DNA from: Vulcanimicrobiota bacterium
Lineage (GTDB): Bacteria; Eremiobacterota; Eremiobacteria; Baltobacterales; Baltobacteraceae
DNA length: 9,406 bases
Direction of reading: 5' to 3'
Assembly (NCBI GenBank): GCA_030042755.1
Contig: JASHZC010000127.1
Coordinates: forward strand, 1-9,406
Both the position numbers and the translations under genes were made by a program. This document shows positions 1 through 6,260 of the stretch, piece after piece; position 1 is the first letter of the stretch; each line of letters opens with the position of its first letter. The notes beneath the pieces were generated by a model, which saw only the letters and a program-made list of their open reading frames with translations, was not told where the DNA came from and made no database searches.

Positions 1-1877
1 GCACCATCGAGCTGATCGACGTCTCGAGCGGACAGCTAACCCACAACGTCACCAAGCACGTGGGCGACGGCGACTACGACTGGATGCCCGACGGCAAGAG
101 CTTCGTTTTCGTGCGCACGGCCGGCAAGCAGAAGCCGCAGCTCTACCGCTACACGCTGGCGACCGGCGCGGCCGTCCAGCTGACGCACATCGCACAGGCG
201 GTATCCGCGCCGACGGTCTCGCACGCCGGCGACCGGATCGCACTGACCGTGACCGACACGGATCCGGCCCACGACGCGTACATCGACTTTCAACAGGCCG
301 GCTTCACGCCCAAGAGTGCTGAACAAAAGAGCGACATCCACGTCATCGACCAGCTGTTCTTCGAGACGAACGGACAGGGCTACACCTACCAGGACCATCA
401 GCACATCTGGACGGTCGATGCCGGCGGGGGCCATCCCAAGCAACTGACCTCCGGCAGCTACTCCGAGAACTTCGTGGCTTGGTCGCCCGACGATTCATCA
501 ATTCTCTTCAATTCGTTGCGCTACGAAACCGTCGATAGCGGGCCGAGCGACGTCTACTTGATTCCCTCTGCCGGCGGCTCCATGCGAAAGCTCACCTCGG
601 CGCTGCCCGTGAACTTCGCGCTCTTCTTCGGCAGCGACGCAAGCCGCGTCTACTACTTGACCGGCGACGTCAAGGATTCGGCCGAGCTGCCGGCGCTGGT
701 CGAGGCGCGCAGCGACGGCTCCGCCGCGCGCGTCATCACTGCGCGCGACACCACCTCATGGGGCGATTCGCTCTTAGCCGACATGAAGGAAGGCGGCGGC
801 TTTTGCGCAGCGCCGCTGCCGGCCGGGAATCAGGCCGTGCTCAACGTCGACGGCCCCGGCTACTCAAACCTGCGGACGCTCGATCTTGTCAACGGGAACT
901 TCCGCAACCTCACGCCGCAGGCGGGCGAAGCCTGGTCATGTTCGGTCACGCGTGATGGTACACGGGTGGCGTATCTGTATAGCGACTTCACGCATCCTGC
1001 CGACGTCTACGTCACGAGCTTAAGCGGCGGCACGCCGCGCCGGCTTACGCAAGTCAACGACGCATATCTCGCGTCGGTAACGCTCTCGACGCCGCAGGAG
1101 TTTACGGTCCAGGATCCGGCCGGCCGAACCGTGCAAGCCTGGTTCATGCCGGCGATCGGCGCTCCGGGTACAAAGCATGCCACGCTGCTCGACATCCATG
1201 GCGGTCCTGAGACACAGTTCGGCGACACGTTCTTCGACGAGTTTCAGCTCTATACGTCCTTGGGCTACAACGTCGTCTTTTCAGATCCGGCGGGGAGCAC
1301 CGGACACGGCTATGCCTTCGAAGAGGCGCTCGAAGGTAACTACGGCGAGGCGATGTTTGCCGACGTGCAAGCGGTCATGGATGTCGCGGTACGCCGTCCG
1401 GACGTTGACGCGTCGCGGTTAGCCGTTTTGGGCGGCTCGTATGGCGGATACGCCACCCTATGGGTGATCTCGCACACCGATCGCTACAAAACTGCCGTCG
1501 CCGAGCGGGCGGTCAGCAACCTTGAGAGCGAGAATTTGGCGGCCGATTTTGCCGGAAAAAACGGGCTCGGCGGCGGCGACTACACCTGGGGAACTCCCTG
1601 GGATCCGGCCAGCACCGACTATGCCAAATTTTCTCCCCTGACGTACGTCGCCGACGTGCACACGCCGCTCCTGATTCTGCACGCCGAAAACGACACACGG
1701 GCGCCGATCGATCAGACGCTGCAAGAGTTCACGTCGCTGAAAATTCTTGGCCGAACGGTCGAATACGTCGCCGTACCTAACGAAGACCACGACCTTTCCC
1801 GTACCGGTTCGCCGATCCATCGGGTCGAGCGGCTGCACCTGATCGTCGCCTGGCTTACGAAGTACCTCGGCCAATGA
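1..1877 (+). CDS. S9 family serine peptidase (prolyl oligopeptidase / acylaminoacyl-peptidase type), 5' partial
   Basis: The reading frame is open from the window edge (first full codon at 3), so the true start and any signal peptide lie upstream; the GTG at 60 is internal. The N-terminal two thirds is a TolB/PD40-type beta-propeller with repeats such as DYDWMPDGKSFVF, VAWSPDDSSILF and CSVTRDGTRVAYLY. From about 1100 an alpha/beta-hydrolase domain follows. It has the oxyanion-region motif DIHGGP (near 1191-1208), the nucleophile motif GGSYGG with Ser at 1437-1439, the acid Asp at 1692-1694 (AENDTRAPI) and the His at 1788-1790 (NEDHDLSRTG). The triad is complete and the C-terminus looks intact, so the enzyme should be active. 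Family members cleave short peptides, or acylated or Xaa-Pro peptides, and may be cytosolic or exported. Exact specificity cannot be told. The next gene lies 73 bp downstream on the same strand. Confidence 0.93.
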   Translation, partial: TIELIDVSSGQLTHNVTKHVGDGDYDWMPDGKSFVFVRTAGKQKPQLYRYTLATGAAVQLTHIAQAVSAPTVSHAGDRIALTVTDTDPAHDAYIDFQQAGFTPKSAEQKSDIHVIDQLFFETNGQGYTYQDHQHIWTVDAGGGHPKQLTSGSYSENFVAWSPDDSSILFNSLRYETVDSGPSDVYLIPSAGGSMRKLTSALPVNFALFFGSDASRVYYLTGDVKDSAELPALVEARSDGSAARVITARDTTSWGDSLLADMKEGGGFCAAPLPAGNQAVLNVDGPGYSNLRTLDLVNGNFRNLTPQAGEAWSCSVTRDGTRVAYLYSDFTHPADVYVTSLSGGTPRRLTQVNDAYLASVTLSTPQEFTVQDPAGRTVQAWFMPAIGAPGTKHATLLDIHGGPETQFGDTFFDEFQLYTSLGYNVVFSDPAGSTGHGYAFEEALEGNYGEAMFADVQAVMDVAVRRPDVDASRLAVLGGSYGGYATLWVISHTDRYKTAVAERAVSNLESENLAADFAGKNGLGGGDYTWGTPWDPASTDYAKFSPLTYVADVHTPLLILHAENDTRAPIDQTLQEFTSLKILGRTVEYVAVPNEDHDLSRTGSPIHRVERLHLIVAWLTKYLGQ

Positions 1878-1910
1878 GGCGCTCGCCTACGCACCGGTAC
1901 AAGCGCCTCA
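1875..1910 (+). repeat. Inverted repeat / stem-loop starting at the peptidase stop codon
   Basis: TGAGGCGCT (1875-1883) and AGCGCCTCA (1902-1910) are perfect 9-bp inverted copies around an 18-nt loop. The left arm begins with the TGA stop itself. No U-run follows (the next bases are AGCAGGTTCC), so it is not a canonical intrinsic terminator. It could be a weak terminator, an mRNA 3'-end stabiliser, or chance in GC-rich DNA. Confidence 0.4.
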
Positions 1911-1950
1911 AGCAGGTTCCTTCCGGAGTAGAGGGAGTAAGAAGGAAGCG

Positions 1951-2814
1951 ATGGTGCGAGCTCTCTGCGCGGTAGCTGCCGCGTTCGTTGCAACGGCTCC
2001 CGCGCTCGCGGCGACGCCCACGCCGCCGCCGACGATTTACCACGTCATTACGCGGCCGCTCTGTAGCGAACTCCATCAGCACATTGCGCCGGCTATCGGC
2101 ATGATGCTGCAGAACGATGCAACGATCAAGAAGAGTCCCGAGCTTTTCAGCCAGTTCAACAGTTCGGCGCTCTACGGACAGGATGCGGGGACCGCTGGTA
2201 TCAGCAGCAACGGTACGCAAGGCGGAGGGGCAACCGCGGGCGACGCCGCCGCGGGCACACTGAACTCCTCGCAGAACATCGCGCTGCTCGGAATGGAGAA
2301 TCTCATCCGGCCGATCGCCAACAACATCATCGCGATCCAAACGTTGCTGGACACGCCGGCGCTGCTACAGGGTACGGGCCAACCCGACGACGACAAGCAG
2401 CTGCAGGCAATTCGCGAGCAACTGCTCAAAGCGCTGGCGACTCAAAACGCATCGCTTGACATTATCAGCGGCTTCGTCGACACGCAGCAGATGGCGGATC
2501 TACAGCATGCCGGCGAGGAGTACATCAGCAACATCGCCCAACCCGACGTCAAAACGGGGGGCGGAACCCCCGCGCCGGACCCGCTGACGACCAATCCCAA
2601 CTATGCCGGTCTTCCGCCCAACCCCTACGACATCGATTTGGCGAACATCCCGGGGCTTACGCTCGGGTACAATCCCGTGACGCGCCTGCTTGACGCGTTA
2701 CATTGGACGATGGGTCAGACTGCGGATCGCGAGAACGAGGCCGCCAAAGCCGTCATGGCGAGCGCAGCCATCTGCCGCAACGTTCCACTCGCCTCACCGT
2801 CACCCGCACCCTAG
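1951..2814 (+). CDS. Secreted protein of unknown function, Pro/Thr-flanked, two mature cysteines
   Basis: I do not recognise a family for this 287-aa protein. The ATG at 1951 is preceded by AAGGA (1942-1946). Residues 1-20 form a Sec-type signal peptide (MVRALC, then an Ala/Val-rich core) with a likely signal peptidase I site after ALA at 18-20, so the protein is probably exported. The mature part opens with ATPTPPP and ends SPSPAP. Between these are mostly predicted helices: about 38-60, 108-138, 147-173 and 245-274. A Gly/Ala/Thr-rich low-complexity patch covers about 79-104 and a Pro/Asn-rich linker about 203-227. The mature part has only two cysteines, Cys38 and Cys275, near opposite ends and able to form one disulfide. 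There are no further membrane segments and no catalytic motif that I can name. The gene is codirectional with the peptidase and may be co-transcribed, but the function is unknown. Confidence 0.8.
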   Translation: MVRALCAVAAAFVATAPALAATPTPPPTIYHVITRPLCSELHQHIAPAIGMMLQNDATIKKSPELFSQFNSSALYGQDAGTAGISSNGTQGGGATAGDAAAGTLNSSQNIALLGMENLIRPIANNIIAIQTLLDTPALLQGTGQPDDDKQLQAIREQLLKALATQNASLDIISGFVDTQQMADLQHAGEEYISNIAQPDVKTGGGTPAPDPLTTNPNYAGLPPNPYDIDLANIPGLTLGYNPVTRLLDALHWTMGQTADRENEAAKAVMASAAICRNVPLASPSPAP

Positions 2815-2853
2815 CCCGCCTAACGCCGCGCCGAGCGCAGAGCGCGATGAACG

Positions 2854-4164
2854 CTACGCGAACCCCTCGGGCAAAGCCGCCAACTTGATGGTCACGACCG
2901 CGCCGCCATCCTCACCGTTGGCGAGGTGCAGGCTTCCGCGGTTGGCTTCGACGATCGTGCGAGCGATCGCGAGGCCCAATCCGGTCCCGCCGCGCGGATG
3001 CGCGGAGTCTCCGCGCCAGAAGCGTTCCGTCGCGTGCGTAAGCGCTTCCGTTGTGAAGCCCGGACCGTCATCGGCAACTTGCAGCGAAACGGCCTCGTCG
3101 TCACGGGTCGCGCGTAGCCTCAACACCCCGTCGTTGCGGCCGTAAGCAATCGCATTATGCACGATTGCAAGCAGCGCGCGCTCGAGCGTGTCGAGGTTAC
3201 CTTGGGCCAGGCCGGCATCGGTGGCCTCGACGCGAACCTCGATCCCACGCGTTGCAGCGGCCGGCCGCACGCGCTCGCCTAGGCGTCGCATCAGTTCGCC
3301 GGCATCGACCGGCTGTTGCTGGCGCGCATCGACTTCGGCGCGAGCGGCAGCCAACAGCTCATCGACCAGCTCTTCCAGTCGGACCGCCTCGCGCGCGATC
3401 GAGGTCAGCGCATCCCGATACTCGACATTGGTGCGTTGGCGGCGCAACGCGAGGTCGGTTTCTGAGCGAAGCACGGCGAGGGGAGCGCGCAGCTCGTGCG
3501 ACGCATCGGCGACGAAACGCCGCTCGCGTCCAAAGGCTGCTTGCAGACGATCGAGCATCCGGTCGAAGGAGGCGCAGAGCCGCCCGAGCTCGTCGTTGCC
3601 GTCGGCGTTCAGGCGCCCGGAGAGGTCGCGGCCCTCGATGCGTTCGGCTAGCGACGCGATTCGCGCCAGTGGCGCCAGGACCCGCCCTGCGACTCGGCGC
3701 GAAATCATCGCGCCAAGCGCGATCAAAAGCGCGCCAATGCCGATCGAGACCAGCGCTGCATCACGATCGAAATCGCCGATCCATACGTCGGATTGCCAGA
3801 CGGTAACCGAGCCATAGATGTGGCCGCCCCGCGCGACCGGGATGCTGATCGTGCGCAACCCACGCGATCGCGCAGACGGGGGGAACGCGTCGCCGGCGAG
3901 CTGTCGACCGTCGAGGTCGTAGACCGCAAAAGGGATTTCCGCGTGGAGTGCCGCTAGGGATCGGAGATCGCCGGTGTCGACGGTGACGCGTCCCCGGTGC
4001 ACATCAACCGTTGTCGCGATGGTCTGCGCGGCCGACTTGAGACGCGCCTCGAGGCCCGACCGAAGGGCGCGATCGACGGCGGCGATCGAGAGGGTCGCGA
4101 AAAGCGCGACCGTCGCTGCGATGATGGCCACCACAGTGACCGTGAAGCGCCCTCGAACGCTCAT
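2854..4164 (-). CDS. Membrane sensor histidine kinase (HAMP-HisKA-HATPase_c)
   Basis: This 436-aa kinase is predicted to autophosphorylate and pass phosphate to the regulator encoded just upstream. Domains in order: TM helix about 8-29; extracytoplasmic sensor region about 30-134; TM helix about 135-154; HAMP linker about 155-208; HisKA with phospho-acceptor His223 in ASHELRAPL; and an ATP-binding domain. The ATP-binding domain shows the N-box Asn337 (IVHNAIAYG), G1 DDGPGF (365-370) and G2 GGTGLGLAI (392-400). All catalytic motifs are present. The sensor region of about 105 residues resembles no ligand-binding fold that I can name, so the stimulus is unknown. The ATG at 4162-4164 lies 9 nt after the regulator stop with no strong Shine-Dalgarno, which suggests translational coupling. 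The gene converges on the secreted-protein gene with a 39-bp gap in which I see no clear terminator. Confidence 0.96.
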   Translation of the reverse strand: MSVRGRFTVTVVAIIAATVALFATLSIAAVDRALRSGLEARLKSAAQTIATTVDVHRGRVTVDTGDLRSLAALHAEIPFAVYDLDGRQLAGDAFPPSARSRGLRTISIPVARGGHIYGSVTVWQSDVWIGDFDRDAALVSIGIGALLIALGAMISRRVAGRVLAPLARIASLAERIEGRDLSGRLNADGNDELGRLCASFDRMLDRLQAAFGRERRFVADASHELRAPLAVLRSETDLALRRQRTNVEYRDALTSIAREAVRLEELVDELLAAARAEVDARQQQPVDAGELMRRLGERVRPAAATRGIEVRVEATDAGLAQGNLDTLERALLAIVHNAIAYGRNDGVLRLRATRDDEAVSLQVADDGPGFTTEALTHATERFWRGDSAHPRGGTGLGLAIARTIVEANRGSLHLANGEDGGAVVTIKLAALPEGFA

Positions 4165-4173
4165 TGGTTTGCT

Positions 4174-4842
4174 TTAGTTCCCTAAGCGGTAGCCGAGACC
4201 ACGCAGCGTGTGCAGCAGCTGCGGCTCGCCGGCGGCGCTCAGCTTCTGGCGCAAGCGCCGCGCGTAAACGTCGAGCACGTTGGAAACGCGGTCGCTCTCG
4301 CGATCCCAGAGACGGTCCTCTAGCGCCCGGCGCGTCACCACGCGGCCGGCATTGCGCATTACCGTTTCCAGGAAGAGCGCCTCTTTGGCAGTGAGCAGCA
4401 GGTCGCGCTCGCCGCGATGGGCTTGACGCGTCGCCGAATTGAAGACCAAGTCGCCGAATTCCAAAACGGCATCGGTCCAGTTCGGCGGACGGCGCGCCAG
4501 TGATCGAAGCCGTGCCTCGAGCTCGTCGAACGCAAAAGGCTTGCGCAGGTAATCGTCGGCGCCGGCATCGAGTCCGGTCACGACGTCACTCGACGAGTCG
4601 CGGGCGGTGAGTATGAGTACCGGAACCCGATCGCCACACGCCCGCAAGCGGCGCAGAATCGAAAGACCGCCTTCGCCCGGGAGGTTGAGGTCGAGCACGA
4701 TTGCGTCGTAGGACGCACCCGCCAGATACTCACGACACTCACGGCCATCTGCAAGCGCATCGACCACATGACCGTCTTCGCTCAACCCGCGCCTCAGTAG
4801 CGCGCGCAGAGGCTCATCGTCCTCGATAACGAGAATTCGCAT
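4174..4842 (-). CDS. OmpR/PhoB-family response regulator (REC + winged helix)
   Basis: This 222-aa DNA-binding regulator pairs with the adjacent kinase. The receiver domain (1-115) has the acidic pair ED (7-8), phospho-acceptor Asp51 in VLDLNLPG, Thr79 (ILTAR) and Lys101 (LRKPF), all the residues expected for phosphorylation. The C-terminal winged helix spans about 125-222. It includes LLLTAKEALFLETVMRN and the closing LHTLRGLGYRL, typical of OmpR-family effector domains. The length is typical of the family. The start ATG at 4840-4842 gives MRILVIEDDE, the normal N-terminus; another ATG 4 nt upstream is out of frame. The stop codon of the propeller gene lies 21 nt upstream, so the regulator is probably the second gene of a three-gene transcript. 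Its target promoters are unknown; autoregulation of the unit is a reasonable inference. Confidence 0.96.
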   Translation of the reverse strand: MRILVIEDDEPLRALLRRGLSEDGHVVDALADGRECREYLAGASYDAIVLDLNLPGEGGLSILRRLRACGDRVPVLILTARDSSSDVVTGLDAGADDYLRKPFAFDELEARLRSLARRPPNWTDAVLEFGDLVFNSATRQAHRGERDLLLTAKEALFLETVMRNAGRVVTRRALEDRLWDRESDRVSNVLDVYARRLRQKLSAAGEPQLLHTLRGLGYRLGN

Positions 4843-4863
4843 CCATCCGGTTGTGCGGAAAGG

Positions 4864-5775
4864 TCACGAGTTCCACTTCAAGCGTTGCACCCAGTCGCCT
4901 TTGGCATCAGCCCAAACGACCCAAATATCGCCGGTCCGCTCGTCGATCCCGACCGTGTGAATTCCGGGATGCCCGGTATCGATCCGGCCCACGACCTGCG
5001 GCGCGACGCCGTTGCGCACGGCGATGACGGTTACGATGCCGCGTCCGGCGCATACGACGAGGTCGCCTTTCGAGCCGGTGTTGCATTGATCGATGTGCGG
5101 CTGTACCTGCACGTCGCCGACGTGCGCGCCGTCGGGGGTGTAGGCCGAGAGAACACCGTTTTCGCCACCGACGATGACCTGATTCGCTGCCCGCGAGAAA
5201 ACGAGCGGATGATTGTCCTGCAGTTGCGGCGTCTTCACGACCTTGACGACCCTGAGCGTCGTCGGATCGACAATGGCGAAGCCGCCGCCATTGGCGAGAT
5301 TCTGATAGAGGAAGCCGGTCTCGGGATCGACGTCGGGCGACTCGAGATCGTTGGCCGGCATGGCAATCGTTCCGATCATTTTCATGGTCGCGCCATCGAT
5401 CACGTAGACCGAATCGCCACCGGCTTGATCGGCATAGATGCGCCGGCGAACCGGATCGTACGCGATCGCGTCGATGTTGCCGGGAACGTCTGCGCTCGCG
5501 AGTACCTTCATCGCCACCGGATCGACCTTCGAAAGCGTATCGTCGGTTCCGTCTCCGGTAAAGACGTCGCCGGTCGATGGATCGACTTTGACGCCGTGCA
5601 TCGGCCCGACGTCGACCTGTCCCTCGACGCGCCCGCTCCTCGCATCGACGATCAGCAGCCGGTTACTTTTCGAATGGGCGGCATAGACGCGATGATTGAG
5701 CTCGTCGACGGTCACGTAGTCGAATCCGCTGAAGATCGGAACCGGCTGCGGGGATGCGGCAGTAGCGATCGGCAT
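4864..5775 (-). CDS. YncE-like seven-bladed beta-propeller protein
   Basis: This 303-aa protein is built of about seven repeats of roughly 40 residues of the YVTN/YncE type. Approximate blades are 18-57, 61-97, 101-139, 144-181, 186-224, 226-267 and 271-300. Typical units are HRVYAAHSKSNRLLIVDA, RRIYADQAGGDSVYVIDG and GDIWVVWADAKGDWVQRL. Such propellers bind ligands, partners or DNA, and no enzymatic residues are evident. Relatives are usually exported, but this one starts MPIATAASPQPVP with no hydrophobic signal core. An in-frame TGA lies only three codons before the ATG (5773-5775), so no in-frame extension exists. It is therefore either cytoplasmic or has lost its signal sequence by a frameshift. 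AGAAAG just before the ATG is a weak ribosome site. It is the first gene of a likely unit with the response regulator and kinase and could modulate or report to that pathway; this is inference from context. Confidence 0.88.
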   Translation of the reverse strand: MPIATAASPQPVPIFSGFDYVTVDELNHRVYAAHSKSNRLLIVDARSGRVEGQVDVGPMHGVKVDPSTGDVFTGDGTDDTLSKVDPVAMKVLASADVPGNIDAIAYDPVRRRIYADQAGGDSVYVIDGATMKMIGTIAMPANDLESPDVDPETGFLYQNLANGGGFAIVDPTTLRVVKVVKTPQLQDNHPLVFSRAANQVIVGGENGVLSAYTPDGAHVGDVQVQPHIDQCNTGSKGDLVVCAGRGIVTVIAVRNGVAPQVVGRIDTGHPGIHTVGIDERTGDIWVVWADAKGDWVQRLKWNS

Positions 5776-5787
5776 GGTTCTTTCTCA

Positions 5788-5879
5788 GTCTCCCGGTCCA
5801 GGAGGTTGCTGTACGCGCGCCATGGACCCGGCCACCGGCGCGATCGGCGGCCTTGCAAAGGAACGAACAGTTCGGGTCC
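5788..5879 (-). promoter_or_regulatory. Potentially structured 5' leader of the propeller-regulator-kinase unit
   Basis: Read on the minus strand, GGACCCG (5879-5873) pairs with CGGGTCC (5830-5824). Just inside it, GCCGCCG (5851-5845) pairs with CGGTGGC (5837-5831) through one G-U wobble around a 7-nt loop. The two helices abut on one side and could stack, leaving a 21-nt 5' bulge. On the plus strand the wobble becomes an A-C mismatch, which favours a minus-strand RNA. The bulge includes most of an 11-bp palindrome, CGAACTGTTCG (5864-5874). A further small hairpin, CTCC/GGAG, lies closer to the start codon. I match it to no known riboswitch class; chance pairing in GC-rich DNA is possible. 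Confidence 0.25.
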
Positions 5880-5992
5880 CGTTCGGCAGCATCTTCTTCT
5901 GGGTTAGGATGGGCAGCTGAGATTAATAGTACCTTAGCGCCGGCTTAAGGCTGCCCGGCTATCGTGGGTCATACGCATCACTATGCTTCGAA

Positions 5993-5998
5993 GAGGTG
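5993..5998 (+). promoter_or_regulatory. Ribosome binding site for the small acidic protein gene
   Basis: GAGGTG lies 4 nt before the GTG at 6003 and supports that start over the in-frame ATG at 6045, which has no Shine-Dalgarno-like sequence upstream. This is the main evidence that the plus-strand reading frame is a real gene and not a shadow of metX. Confidence 0.55.
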
Positions 5999-6002
5999 AA
6001 AG

Positions 6003-6260
6003 GTGCAATTCGAGCTCGACGCTCCCGCCAACGACATCATCGCCATGAATCTTACGATCGCGGCGGTCGATCGGTGGCTGGAGAATTCGCCGGAGAATCA
6101 GAGCGGCCAAGCGGTCGGGAATGAGATTGGCGCAATGTACCGGGCGATTCACACGGTCGTCGACGAAGTCTCTCCCGAACAGCCCGACGACGAAGACGAC
6201 GAAGACGAAGAAGACGACGACGAGACACTGGTCGGGGTCGTCGGCGGCCGCGCCGGATAA
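6003..6260 (+). CDS. Small acidic protein with an Asp/Glu run, unknown function
   Basis: This 85-aa protein belongs to no family I recognise. It starts at GTG 6003 behind GAGGTG. Residues 1-58 look like a normal small domain, with helical stretches around DIIAMNLTIAAVDRWLENS and GNEIGAMYRAIHTVVDEV. Residues 62-74 are an uninterrupted acidic run (DDEDDEDEEDDDE), followed by a hydrophobic/Gly tail (TLVGVVGGRAG). There is no signal peptide or membrane helix. Acidic runs of this kind occur in proteins that bind metal ions or basic partners such as nucleic-acid-binding proteins, but no specific role can be assigned. Its last 112 bp lie antisense to the 3' end of metX. The first 146 bp are free of metX, and that part has the more ordinary protein composition, which supports it as a gene. 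It is divergent from the propeller gene. Confidence 0.6.
   Translation: MQFELDAPANDIIAMNLTIAAVDRWLENSPENQSGQAVGNEIGAMYRAIHTVVDEVSPEQPDDEDDEDEEDDDETLVGVVGGRAG

Noticed and set aside
36..443. A 135-codon minus-strand frame opposite the S9 peptidase
   Set aside because: It is antisense to a clear propeller domain, with no recognisable protein features.
2815..2853. A bidirectional terminator between the convergent secreted-protein and kinase genes
   Set aside because: No convincing hairpin followed by a T-run on either strand in these 39 bp.
3165..3817. Two open frames of over 200 codons on the plus strand opposite the histidine kinase
   Set aside because: Their translations are Arg/Ala/Ser-rich and lack any motif; the minus strand has all kinase motifs.
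5785..5892. A 35-codon minus-strand leader ORF ending three codons before the propeller ATG
   Set aside because: AGAAGAAG abuts its ATG with no spacing, the peptide is Pro/Arg-rich without meaning, and it overlaps the foldable leader. Coupling is conceivable but unsupported.
4885..5907. A 340-codon open frame on the plus strand opposite the propeller gene
   Set aside because: It is longer than the propeller frame, but its translation is Asp/Arg/Val-rich with no domain, repeat or start signal. The minus strand shows seven regular propeller repeats. The long frame is a by-product of GC-rich codon bias.
5900..6002. Sigma-70 promoters for the divergent propeller operon and small acidic gene
   Set aside because: TATTAA-like (minus) and TATGCT (5982-5987, plus) -10 candidates exist, but neither has an acceptable -35 at 16-18 nt, so I do not call them.
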